This document shows, one piece after another, positions 53,358 through 63,850 of a DNA stretch of 64,000 bases. The translations under genes were made by a program, and so were the position numbers. Positions within the stretch are counted from its first letter, which is position 1; every line of letters begins with the position of its first letter. The stretch is from Symsagittifera roscoffensis (Eukaryota; Xenacoelomorpha; Acoela; Convolutidae). The stretch covers positions 17,892,660 through 17,956,659 of the forward strand of contig NC_087069.1 in assembly GCF_963678635.1 (NCBI RefSeq). The letters run 5' to 3'. Below the pieces are notes generated by a model. That model saw only the letters and a list, made by a program, of their open reading frames with translations, searched no databases and was not told where the DNA came from.

Positions 53358-53865
53358 CTTGGAAATATTATATGTTATCTAACTTGAAAATATTACAAAG
53401 AAAGTTAAATAGAAATGAGTTTTCTTGTAACTAAAGATGTAACTATTCATGTCACTGGAATCCGCAAATCAAATGCCGATTCCGCTTATACTCTGCGGAT
53501 TTTGCCTATAATTTGCAGATTCTGTCTGCAATTTGCGGATTTCGCGTGCAATTGCGGATTCCACGACAGCGCAATTTTACTATGCACATATATCATTGTT
53601 CGTTTGTAGGTTCCACACACTGTTCCGGGTCCCGAAAATTTGTTTGCGGTTTCCGCGAAATCGGCCTCTTTTTGAGCGAATACAGTAACATTGTATTTGA
53701 TATTTTTTACCAAAGGTGATTTTTGAGTAGCTAGTTAATAGGACCAGTTACCCGTGGGTTTCTGTTGACCGAAATCTTCTGAAAAAAAAATCAAAACAAT
53801 TCCGATAAAACTTCATTAGGTTAACCATTTTAACCCTAACTGACTCTTATGATTGAGTTTACTAG

Positions 53866-54017
53866 CTGTCTCCCTCTCAAAAAGAAAGACCCAAAATCAT
53901 ACAAGACGATAATCAGGGGGGAGTTGACTATTCCAAATTCAGTCACGATTACACCTCTACTTGGTTCCAACTTCCGGGCCAAGGTGACAAGACTGCTGAA
54001 GTATGCTTGCTTTACAG
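53866..54017 (+). CDS. Unrecognised host gene B, exon 1 of the visible set
   Basis: Acceptor GAGTTTACTAG, then in phase LSPSQKERPKIIQDDNQGGV, DYSKFSHDYTSTWFQLPGQG and DKTAEVCLLY with a split codon; donor GTAATT at 54018. A TAG directly upstream in frame fixes the left boundary. Paralogue of 33674-33896: DYTSTWFQL-GQG is shared. Confidence 0.75.
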
Positions 54018-54324
54018 GTAATTTTTCCAGAAAAATGGAAATAGTGGTTCAATCCTAACGATCATTTTAGCCTTTCAAAAATCAGGTTTAGATTTGTTTC
54101 TTAAATTTTAAAGGGTTTTATCAACATTGAAGGTATATAACATTTGGTGAAAAATAACAAAAAAAACAAATGCTGCTAGAGATAATCTGTACTACTCGAT
54201 AAAAGTTGTTCTAATATGCACAAATTTAAGTTTGCTGCCACTTTATAAAATGGTTCAAAAACAAGTCATGTTTATATATAATTTTAAATTGTTATACAAA
54301 TCTAAAACTTTTTTTTGTTTGCAG

Positions 54325-54467
54325 TAACTATTTCTGCCTCATGAGTTGGTTTACGAGAGCAAAACGAGAAAGAAAAGCTATAGATTCGGATGCTGGAAAC
54401 TTCTTCTCTATGGTCGTATACAAGTTCCACCGTCTCAATTTCTTCTCATTAGCCGCCATTGAACACG
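54325..54467 (+). CDS. Unrecognised host gene B, exon 2
   Basis: Acceptor TTTTTGTTTGCAG and donor GTTAGA. Translation with the split codon: NYFCLMSWFTRAKRERKAID, SDAGNFFSMVVYKFHRLNFF, SLAAIEH. Intron before it is 307 bp. Y-x-C-L-M, K-x-E-R-K, N-F-x-x-x, and I/L-N-F-F-x-L are shared with gene A exon 2. Confidence 0.78.
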
Positions 54468-56740
54468 GTTAGAACCCTTTCCACTCACTCTCAGATACGG
54501 TTACGTAGATTAAATATAAAGTATACACTTCATAAACCAATCAAAATCAGATAAGAAAACAAACATGCCCAAGAATAACAAGACCACTCGTATCAGGGCG
54601 AAGCCCTGAATGTGCGCACTGCCTTTGAAGGTCTATGGAGCAGTAATAACATGAACAAAAATCTAATAACACAAAACGGATTTTTTTCTCATTGAGATTT
54701 TTGAGAACATCATTGAGAACATCATCCTCCCACTCGCCATAAAAAGTACAAAGTGATAGACTCCGCTCCTATGGCAAACCGTCCTCCTATCAATGATAGT
54801 AAGCCCCGATCCTATCAGTTACGGCAAATAAGCTTCCTTTAACCTTTAACTACTTTGGAACCATTTTTAAGACGGATTAAATCTCCGCTTACGCGTTAAT
54901 AGTGCGAAATATATCGCGCATTAATAGTCCCAAATTAGGAAAAAATGGCTCTTTTTGAACCCCCACAACTTTACAAAAAAAGATCGCAGATTATATAACA
55001 CTACTTTATGAATGATATAAAAAATTTTGACAAATATGGCTAATTAAAAATGCGAAATTTGTCTGACGAAAATAAAATCTACCCCGAGCACAAATATTCC
55101 GTTACTTTCGGTACGAAAGTCGGAACAAAAGGAAAAACGAAATTAAAAAAACTTGATTTTTTTTCCAAATGAGGTGAGCAGACTGTTGTATTTGCAATAG
55201 CAATTTGGTATTCCAACTATGGAGAAGTTAAACTTGTTTTCCATAAGTTGAGCTAAATTCAGACGAAATTGTACCTTGATTGAATCTAGAAAAATACATC
55301 ATCAAAATATGGTGCTTAAGAATCCAAAATAATTTGCTCCTCTTACCCAAGTTCACTAAAAATGCTTACAAAAAAACTTTTCTTACTTTGGTTGACCAAA
55401 AATGCTTGTCATACAATTTAATATATAGAACAATTCATTCCTACACCACAATACATATAGAATACTGTAGAAAACTGTGGTTAACACGTGCTTCTTGCAA
55501 TCTATATTTTATATTCAATGAATGAGCATATCCTAGTTTACTTACAATGTAAATCTTGCAGGATTATTGCAAAAGGATCAAAAGTTCGCAAAATCATGCA
55601 AGAAGGTTACAAGATTTGTATTTCCAATCCTGAACTCATATCTTGCAAGATTCTTGAAAGATTTGCTTTCCCTTATTCATGTAGAAAATTCACTGATTTG
55701 AATATTATTTGCGTAAACATTTGAATTGGCAAATTTTCACATTTTTTTGCAAACTATCTTTTTATTGGGGTTAGTTAGCTGTAAAAACCATTCGGTTATT
55801 TACACAATTAATTTTTTCAAGCTGTACTTTTATGAATCCATTAAGAAATTTTACTAAAAACGGTGTATAAAACCTTAAAAAATTTTGGTTTTGCATACAA
55901 TTGTTCAAAAGCTTACTATTTTTAAAATCTCCCTACAGAAGTATTTTTTACTTTCCTTTCCTTCTGTGACTTTTAATCTCAAAATTTTTTGCTTGTATTG
56001 ACATTTTGACTTGATACAATAATTAGCCTATCACAAGATTACTCCGACCTTGTTGACCACTCATATACTAAGAAACAAATCTTTGGGTGAGATGGGAGGA
56101 AAGAAAATAACTCTGAGCTAAAACGAATTTGTGGTGAAATTTCAAAAAACTCAATATTTTTGATCAATCTATACTATAAATTGTGATTACTTTTATTCAT
56201 CTTCTACTACTTGGCGCGCGTTAAGAACATTTTTTCGAAGACGTTTTTCAGCAAAAGTCTGTTCAGGTAGAAAAATGAATTGGATGGAATTGAAATAGAT
56301 TTCTTAGGCTACACATTTGTATTCTGGCTCTAACCAATCACCGTCCTATCATCAACTTATAATCTACATTACAAAAAATCTACAGAGAGGGGGACAATAA
56401 ACTTTTTTGATTTGTTAACGGTGCTTAAATGATTTAGGGTGAACTGTCGATTTGAATAACTCCTTAGAGCTTTTACTATCTTGAGATAATCCATTTATTT
56501 TAAATACTAAGATTTTCTGACGATAGTAACACATAATTTCTTAAATCTTGTTGATTTCACAGATAATCCAATTTTTCAAACTGCACATAATCTGTCTTAA
56601 TCTGTCTAAATAACAAGTCGTTTCCATCGGTTGCGATTTCCAATATGTCCCGCATTGGAGTTCCATGGAAAAAAAATCGATTACAGTCGGGTTTTCTAGT
56701 CAGTGTCCACAAAAGTGAAAACAAATCGATGATAAACAAT
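54468..56740. other. Intron of gene B, nothing recognised
   Basis: AT-rich. GAACATCATTGAGAACATCAT at about 54712 is a small local duplication; otherwise no feature. Confidence 0.4.
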
Positions 56741-57060
56741 TAAAAATGGATTATAATATTACTATTTTTCGAGGCAACAAAATCCTTTTTTCATCCATTA
56801 TAATCGATTTTTTTTTCGCTTTTGTGAACACTGACAATGAAAGTAAATCATAATCGATTGTTTTCCCATTTTACTGAGATGCGGCTTTCAACACACATAA
56901 GTCTTTTCTACATTTGAAACTAAAGTTGGTTACTTGTTGTTCAATTTAATTTTTTTCTGCCTAGCTTTGATATTTTGGTTACTTTTTATGTTACTCAAAA
57001 ACTGAATTTTGTTTATTAATTAGAAACTTTGGGGGGGGGGGGGGGGGGGGTAAAGTTGTA
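56740..57060. repeat. ATTATAATCGATT palindromes and poly(G) tract
   Basis: Short palindromic TTATAATCGATT phrases at about 56798 and 56848, like those at 36190-36960, then a run of about 20 G at 57031-57050 and G-rich imperfect GGTGGGGGT repeats to 57200. Confidence 0.65.
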
Positions 57061-57198
57061 GTTGGCTTACAACAAACTCCATGTCCCGGGTGCTTCAGGT
57101 GGGGGAGGCGCTCAGCGGTGGGGGTGGGCTCATTGGTGGGGGTGGCTTCAGGTGGGTGGTTGGGGGTTCAGTGGGGGGGGGAGGTTAAGTGGGGGGGC

Positions 57199-57489
57199 GG
57201 AGCAAAGAGGCAAACGTAAGGGGGATTGAAGGGTTAGGCACATGTCTCTCAACACGAGGGTCATGCGTTCGAAGGGTTAGTCGAGTGGGTTAGGCACATG
57301 TCTCTCAACACGAGGGTCATGCGTTTGAATCCCGCTTCAGTCACGGCTGGAGGGGTCCCAGTGTCATCCGCCTCCTCAAGGTGGGACCGGCTGCGGCGAA
57401 ATGGATGACATCTCCCCCTCCCCCATGGTTGGTCCTGCACTGAGCAGGCCGGGGGCAAATAAAAAAAAAGGGAGCAAAGGGGCAAACGT
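57199..57489 (+). mobile_element. tRNA-derived SINE with direct repeats and A-rich tail
   Basis: Flanking direct repeats GGAGCAAAGAGGCAAACGT (57199-57217) and the same with one change (57471-57489) bracket about 250 bp. Inside are an A-box-like TTAGTCGAGTGGGTTAGGC (about 57277-57295), a tRNA-like anticodon loop TCAACAC and a B-box-like GTTTGAATCC (57322-57331), then a non-tRNA body and the tail AAATAAAAAAAAA just before the right repeat. The tRNA head is partly duplicated: 57231-57273 repeats at 57288-57330. The anticodon loop resembles tRNA-Val(AAC), but this is weak. It lies in an intron of gene B. Confidence 0.75.
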
Positions 57490-58176
57490 TAGAGGGGGGG
57501 GGGGGGGGAGAATTTAACGGAATCTTTTTGCAATTTGAGTTTAAGTTCAGAAATGGATTAGGCCGTACCCTCGTTTTGCAAAGTTTCTGCAAAACTCACT
57601 TGATAAATGCAGAAGTTCTTGCAAAATTTTGCACGACGTGCGAAATAAAAATTTTAATGTGATTTCCTACTTAATCTAAAATCCATTATAATGGATTCGA
57701 AATGAATTATAATGCATTTTGTTTTGGCGAGAAAAAATGGATTTAAATCCATTTTTAGTCCAATTTTGTTGTCTGAATGTAACATCGGAATCGATTATAT
57801 TTACAACTTTTGAGACCACAAAAATCCATTATAATCGATTTGTTTTCCTTTTTCTTAAATGCGGGTATGTCTATTATGGATGTCAAGCTACACAAACATC
57901 AGTTTTACGATTGTGAAAATAGGCAATAGGAATACTCGATCGAAGAATTACAGTTACTACGTCAACCTTACATTATAATTATGATTGATCGAAATAGTTT
58001 TATAAAAGTTACGAGCTTCGCTCAACAAACGAGCAAGTCTGAATAGAGGAGAAATAACATAAACTGAGTATGCTTAGCCTGTGATTCCCTTTCTCTGATC
58101 ATCTGCGACTCGCGCCAAACACTTTTTGTTCACATGAGGGCTTTCTAGATCTTACTTTGGTTCTTCATGTTTCTAG

Positions 58177-58304
58177 AGCGATGCTGCAAATTTCAAGTGT
58201 GGGTATATCGTGAGAAAGGACAAAAGTATGGATACGGACCCCTAGAATACCTGAAATCATTGAGCAATTTCTCCAGTTTCGGTAAACGTCTCAACTACAT
58301 TTCG
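58177..58304 (+). CDS. Unrecognised host gene B, exon 3
   Basis: Acceptor TTCATGTTTCTAG, donor GTAAGA. Reads RCCKFQVWVYREKGQKYGYG, PLEYLKSLSNFSSFGKRLNY, IS. Same length (128 bp) and same phases as gene A exon 3. All three gene B exons have good splice sites and no stops, so gene B looks intact as far as it can be seen; the element starting at 58820 lies 515 bp downstream and may be in its next intron. Confidence 0.8.
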
Positions 58305-58819
58305 GTAAGATGCCCTTGTCATTCGAGAGATGTTGAATGATTTTTTTTTTAAAATTTGCATCGTCTTATAAGGAGTCTGGTAAGAATCTTGCGAGGTCTT
58401 GCAAGATAATCTTTATTGATCGACTACGGTAACCGACCACACTTTTCACCAGATCCTTACCTTTGAAATATCATACATTTGGTGTTTGATGCGGCAATTT
58501 TGCTGCCGATAACCATCAATTTTGCGCCTAAGTTGGTTTTTATTGGCAGCCTTTACGGCATCATAAACTACATGCGTAGGTTTTCATTAGAAAGGAGCCG
58601 AAAAAAAACTAATTTTTGCCCTTTTATTCATGAATAGCAAAAGTTCACAGAGGAGCAGGGAAGTTACTAAGATCCACAATTATCTTGAAGTTGATCAATA
58701 ATCTCATTTTCGACCTTCAATGATCCGCAATTGTTGCATAAGGATGCGACATTATTTCGAAGCTCCGAAAAATACTACACACATGCAGGTGTCTTTTTAA
58801 ACCAAGATAACAACAACGG

Positions 58820-59027
58820 TGAGATAGGGACCAGTTTTGAGTTTATGTAAGTGCTATCAACTTGTTCTTTTTGTCTGGGGACCTGCTGTCGTGACCTTGC
58901 GATCTCTAATGTCCGATGGGATCTGAAATAAAAGAGTGCAGTAAGATTTCGATTTGATGCCTAACAGTTTGTCTACAATACAACTTATCAACAACCTTTT
59001 TGATCTTATACAGATACGACTTTAACA
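58820..59027 (+). repeat. 5' LTR of element E
   Basis: TG...CA ends, 208 bp. It shares TGAGATAGGGA and GAGTTTATGTAA-like phrases and the same ACTTTAACA end with the LTR of element D, followed directly by the primer-binding site. Confidence 0.7.
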
Positions 59028-60376
59028 TGGCGCAGCCAGCAGAGAAAAAAAGAGGGGGGGAAATCCACTAAATATAATAGCATTTTGGGAAACACGAACA
59101 CCGGAACCTCCAGTTTACTGGGAGGAGTGGATAATTAAATTTCACTGGGGGATGATAGCAAAATACGACATTGATCCCGATGATTTCTATTTTGCGAGTA
59201 CTCTAAATGCGGCGGCTATCACGGCGTTGCCTGAGGAGGTCAATGGTAAAAACCGTCTCGATTCGGAAAAGAAGTTAAAGTTTAATCTATATATTTGTAT
59301 CGGAGACGAGGCGCAACGGATAATCAAAGCACGAAAACCGATGGTTAATATTAAAACGGTACGGTACCCACGGGTCCTTGATGAGATGCAAAATGTTTTC
59401 CAACGTGAGCGGAATGTAACTCATAAACGGGGACTTTTCTACGGACGAAAACAACGTCAGAACGAAACGTTCGAAAAATTCCAAGCGAAACTAAGCGCCC
59501 TAGCAGGTAGATTTGATTTTTCAAATGCGGCCGAAAATGTTCGTGATATTTTCATTATGAATATGCGGGAATCCGATTGCCAACGAGAATTATTACGATC
59601 AACAAAGTTACCTGAGGAAGTCTACCGGATCGCCTTATCATATGAACGTGGTGAGCGCGCATACAAATCATATACGGGAAAACCAGCTTCAACAGCTCCG
59701 GCAATTTCAATAAAACAGGAACCAGTAAATAACATAAGAAATACACAAGGATTTTTCCGAGGTCGAGGACGCGTGGGACGTGGAGGATACACCCAAGGAT
59801 CAAGTAGTAGTGGGGGAAGCGGCAATAACCGTAGGTGTTACAATTGCGACGCACCAAATTTTATCCTTGACCACATCGCGAGTTGTCCTGCAAAGGGAGC
59901 AACATGCAACTCGTGCCAAAAATTGGGAAATTTTGAACGAACATGTCGAGGAATTAGGAGAGGTACTAACCAATGGAGAGGACGAGGACGAGTCGGCATA
60001 GTTAGAGATGAAACTGAGCATCATCAGAGTACGCAGAACGTAAATGACTTGAATGAAGATCCAGTGTCGTGGGTGAATCAGCAGGGGAGCGAGGAAAATG
60101 AATCCATGACGTCAGGATTGGACGATTACATGGTAATGTCAATAAAAAGGAAGAAGAATGAGACTGAACTGAAGATCCCTGGGGCCCGAGTTCAGGTTGA
60201 GGTGTCAGGAAAGAAGATGTGGTTGTGGATAGATAGTGGATCCCCAGTGACGATTTTCAGCATAACGGACCTAAAAACAGCGTTAGGTAAGGCGAATATT
60301 CAACTACAGCCTTCAAAAGATGAATTTTTGGATTACAATAACAACCGAATAAACAAACATACTGGGGAAGGTAGCA
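59027..60376 (+). pseudogene. gag: Gag and N-terminal protease of element E
   Basis: A likely start is the ATG at 59027-59029, which overlaps the primer-binding site (MAQPAEKKRGG). It is joined to the main frame by an indel in the G run at about 59057-59063; the main frame then reads PLNIIAFWETRTPEPPVYWEEW. Capsid-like helical part to about 59640, an RG-rich segment (FFRGRGRVGRGGY) and a zinc-binding region C-Y-N-C-x8-H-x3-C followed by C-N-S-C-x4-F-x4-C, where the second knuckle has Phe for His. Protease active site W-I-D-S-G-S-P-V-T at about 60226-60252. The protease continuation (ILGRDLMG, about 60440) is in another frame, so a shift lies near 60370. Confidence 0.75.
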
Positions 60377-61880
60377 GTGATGATGTCATTAAACGGCTGG
60401 GCAGCACCAGCACAAGTGTCAGTAATATCCGGAAATCATCAGTCAATCCTGGGGCGCGATCTGATGGGCACCCTGGGCCTCGAGTTAGTTCAACGGAAGA
60501 AAATGATGGGAATCACAGGGGAAGGGAGCAGTCAAGAGGAGGAGGAATATGACGAATTGCAAACATACTTCTGTAAATTGTACCCAAGTTTATTTACTAG
60601 AACAGGAAAGATCCGGAACGCGAAAGTTAGAGCTGAATTTTTCGAAAATTTGAGGCCTATACAACAAAAAGGGCGCAGGGTGCCTATCAGTCTACAAGAC
60701 AAGATGGATAAAGAAATTCATCGGCTGATAAATGAAGGGCATATCGTAAAATTACAAGAGTGCTCAGATAAGTATTTCGTCTCCCCTATCGTGATTACAG
60801 TAAAAAAGATGGAAGTATAAAAGTAGCGCTGGAATCAAGAGAATTGAACCAAATGCCAAATAAGTACCAAATGCCAAATATTGACGAACTAGTAGACGGA
60901 GTAAGTCAGATTATCGCGGAGAAAAAAACGGGGAATGTATATTTTACAACATTGGATTTCGCATATGCGTACGACAAGTCGCCTTAGAACAAAAAACAAG
61001 CGAGCAACGCAATTTCTCACTAGTCGGTGTGAAATCCACGGGAACTTATCGTTTTAAAAACGGATTTTACGGGCTTAAGTCAATTCTGGCGGAATTCCAA
61101 AAAGTAATTGATAATTTACTTAAGGAATTTCCTCAAGCTAACGCGTTCATAGATGACATTTTAATTGCTTCAAAAGGAACTAAGATCGAACACATTGCGT
61201 TGGTGGAAAAGATATTGAAAAAGCTGGATGTCTCCAATGTCGCGTTAAAATTACGAAAATATGAGTTTGCAAAGACAGAGTGCAAATGGCTCGGATATCG
61301 GATTGGGGAAAATGGCATCACGATTCTAGTAAGAAAAACACAAGCAATAGAGGACCTGAAAACCCCAAAATCTCGAAAACAGTTGAAATCTTTAATGGGT
61401 TCACTACACAGTTTACACAAATTTTTACCCAAACTCGCGGAAATAAGCGCACCTTTAAGGCCACTACTGAGCCAAAATAACGATTTTGTCCGGACGCCCG
61501 TTTGCGAAAATGCGTTCCAACAATTAAAATCGCTTGTGGAAAATATTGTCAAATTACGACATTTCGACATTCGCCGTGAAACTAGAATTATTTGTGAAGC
61601 TAGTCACGATGGCTTAGGGGCCGTGTTAGAACAGTACTGCGCATCCGGGTGGCATCCGATTTCGTTTGCATCCCGTTACCTTAAGCCGGCTGAAAAAAAT
61701 ACTCTACGAATGAATTAGAATTACTCGCGGTAGTGTGGGCCGCGGAACATTTTCGAAAATATATATCCGGCCGGTATTTCACAGTCATATCTGATCATAA
61801 AGCGCTACTTACATTGTTGAATTCGTCACCGAAAGGAAATAAAACGTTCTTCAGTCGATTAACTTGATGGTATGATCGAC
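60377..61880 (+). pseudogene. pol: Protease C-terminus, RT and RNase H of element E
   Basis: Frames switch at about 60805 (VKKDGSIKV), 60975 and 61712. Landmarks in order: SILGRDLMG (protease end), RRVPISLQDKMDKEIHRLIN, FVSPIVITVKK, VYFTTLDFAYAY, GTYRFKNGFYGLKS, the active site F-I-D-D in NAFIDDILIASKG (Phe instead of Tyr), RNase H start IICEASHDGLGAVLEQ and PISFASRYLKPAEKN, and RNase H middle HFRKYISGRYFTVISDHKAL. TGA 61866-61868 also interrupts. Classic Ty3/Gypsy RT-RH order. Confidence 0.82.
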
Positions 61881-61882
61881 TG

Positions 61883-63565
61883 GTGCCATACGATTTTGAA
61901 CATAGACAAGTTGAACATAGACAAGGGTCGAAAATGGAGATGGCTGTTGAACATAGACAAGTTGAACATAGACAAGGGTCGAAAATGGAGATGGCTGACT
62001 ATTTGTCTCGGTTTCTGTCCGCAGAGGCACCCGAGACAAGTCATTACGGTGAAAATTTTACAGTAGCGAAGATAAGAATGATAAACGCGGTATTGAAGCC
62101 CAAGGATAAAACGAAGCCTAGGGGCCAGAAAATGAATAAAATTCAGCCAAAATTGATGGTCATGGGGGGCGAACAGTCATGTTTCGACACAACGAAATCA
62201 GTTCCATCCAATGAGAATGAAAGAAAAGATGAATATGCAAATATTCATCATGAGCACGAACGCTCAATAGAGGGCGTGTTTACATGCAACCGGCGGTTAA
62301 CCAATCAGCGTCGAGATATTTGCATACCAGCGGAAATATGCAAATACCGAAGAAAGAGATTCAGACGTTGTTCTCATTGCTTAAATTACAGTTGCAGGCC
62401 TTCATTTTTGATGAATTACAATCGCAATCTTTTCATTTCGAATAATTACAATAGCAAGCCTCCTACGTTAAAAAATTATAGTTGCAAGCCTTCCATCTTA
62501 CAAAATTACAGTGAAAAGCCATTTACTTTAAAAAATTACAGTAGCAAACCCTTAACTCTGAATAATTTGAGTAACTTGAACGATAAAAACATGAGTAATT
62601 CGCCCGAAAAAAATGATCCTCCAGCTTCGGCCATCGTCAACACATCAACTAATTCTGCAAATGTGAACCTAAACGTTGTACTGAACCACTTAAATCAATC
62701 TCCCAGTGTTAGTTCGGATTCCGATAATGAAGTGATACCACCCGAAAAACTTGATATAAAACAGACTAACTGTAAAAAATTAAATACAATCATCTCTTTT
62801 CCACACCAGTTCCCCGGTTTATCCTACCCACTTGTACAGAACGACAAATGGATCTATTCTATAGTGCCACCAGACAGTAAAATCAGGAAAAAGATTGAAC
62901 ACCCGGAAGCTTTGAGTTTAAAATTGAATGAAGCAAACATTGAAAAAAACTACGTGTTAACTTATCTTCAGGAAAATAAGAATTACAAGTTTGGAGCATT
63001 GATATCCCGTGCGTTCAGCGCGTTACGTTTTGTGCCCCACTCTAAAACTGAATTAACGCCTTTTGAAGCCTACCATGGACGAGAAGCAAATACGGTTCTG
63101 CGAAATTTAACGAAAAAACCGTCATTGAAAAACTTAAATTGGAACAATGTTGTTAACCAAAATTTATCTTGTTTAGACAAAGCGGGAAATGTCCCGGAAG
63201 TAGAACTCACCCTAGATTGGGAGAAGAAAAGCGATTTGGTGTACGCTCCACAAAATAGGAAAACTCCAATCTTTTTGGATGACGAGGTGGTAGCGGATCC
63301 CAAGGCTCAGGAAGTAGTTGACCCCAAGGAAATAAGATCACCTAAAGCTCCAACATGGCTCAAAAAGCACAAGACCAGCTCAACGATCGTTTACCAAAGG
63401 ACTGGAAAAACGGATCCAAAGGACCCAAGAAGGTATAAACGTTTGCCATTACAAATTGAAAAATTGACTAAGCATACGGTGCAGATGACAAAAGGGTCGT
63501 TACTAAGGAGGAGTGGTGTTTCTTTTAGATCGGCGGTCGAAGAAAGCCTAATTGAGACCGAGTAG
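61883..63565 (+). CDS. 560-residue frame of element E lacking the integrase core
   Basis: An open frame that starts in the RNase H end (DYLSRF), passes through a basic region (IRMINAVLKPKDKTKPRG), a 10-residue repeat array (62384-62563), a Ser/Asn-rich linker, and then ISFPHQFPGLSYPLVQ and LNEANIEK. Element D at the equivalent place continues into the integrase zinc finger and core. Here the sequence jumps to LRFVPHSKTELTPFEAYHGR, the segment after the catalytic Glu, and the integrase C-terminus (KTPIFLDDEV ... TIVYQRTGKTDPKDPRRY). No HHCC finger and no D,D-35-E are present. The frame is nevertheless uninterrupted for 1.68 kb. Confidence 0.75.
   Translation: MPYDFEHRQVEHRQGSKMEMAVEHRQVEHRQGSKMEMADYLSRFLSAEAPETSHYGENFTVAKIRMINAVLKPKDKTKPRGQKMNKIQPKLMVMGGEQSCFDTTKSVPSNENERKDEYANIHHEHERSIEGVFTCNRRLTNQRRDICIPAEICKYRRKRFRRCSHCLNYSCRPSFLMNYNRNLFISNNYNSKPPTLKNYSCKPSILQNYSEKPFTLKNYSSKPLTLNNLSNLNDKNMSNSPEKNDPPASAIVNTSTNSANVNLNVVLNHLNQSPSVSSDSDNEVIPPEKLDIKQTNCKKLNTIISFPHQFPGLSYPLVQNDKWIYSIVPPDSKIRKKIEHPEALSLKLNEANIEKNYVLTYLQENKNYKFGALISRAFSALRFVPHSKTELTPFEAYHGREANTVLRNLTKKPSLKNLNWNNVVNQNLSCLDKAGNVPEVELTLDWEKKSDLVYAPQNRKTPIFLDDEVVADPKAQEVVDPKEIRSPKAPTWLKKHKTSSTIVYQRTGKTDPKDPRRYKRLPLQIEKLTKHTVQMTKGSLLRRSGVSFRSAVEESLIETE
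61903..62004 (+). repeat. 51-bp in-frame tandem duplication at the end of RNase H
   Basis: A unit ending GGGTCGAAAATGGAGATGGC is repeated exactly at a 51-bp offset, and each unit contains two copies of TTGAACATAGACAAG. It adds 17 residues just before the D-Y-L-S-R end of RNase H. Confidence 0.92.
62384..62563 (+). repeat. Six 30-bp tandem coding repeats
   Basis: Each unit begins AATTACA or AATTATA and codes a decapeptide of the form N-Y-S-x-K-P-x-x-L-x (NYNSKPPTLK, NYSCKPSILQ, NYSEKPFTLK, NYSSKPLTLN among them). All six keep exactly 30 bp, so the frame is preserved. Confidence 0.9.
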
Positions 63566-63850
63566 AAACGTACATAGTACCCCGGGCCAGTGTATAAGCG
63601 CAGAGCCGAGAAGGATCGGGTCGAAATGGAGAACGCGAGAAGATCGACGAAACAACGTATAGTGGAGTACAGTGCGGACGAGAGTGAGGACGACGAAGAT
63701 AGCGTACCGGTGAAAATTACGGCGAGCGAAGGAAACGATGTACCGTCGGGAACGGCTAGGGAGAGATCACCAAGAACCGTCGGTGGAAAACGAAAAAAAG
63801 GCGAGTGCGAAACAGCGACGAGAAAACCAATACGACAGGGGCGGAGTTGA
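63566..63850 (+). pseudogene. Basic/acidic tail of element E Pol
   Basis: After TAG 63563-63565, a further frame reads YKRRAEKDRVEMENARRSTK, then ADESEDDEDSVPVK and GGKRKKGECE to TGA 63848-63850. Element D has a similar tail (SKRRAQAKRSVKTTNRPP ... LSDDDSDD), so this was probably part of Pol and is separated by an indel. ATGGGGGGAG at 63853-63862 is a candidate polypurine tract. Confidence 0.55.

Noticed and set aside
57261-57592. Minus-strand frames of 74-83 residues rich in Pro and His
   Set aside because: They overlap the SINE and homopolymer tracts and have no coding features.
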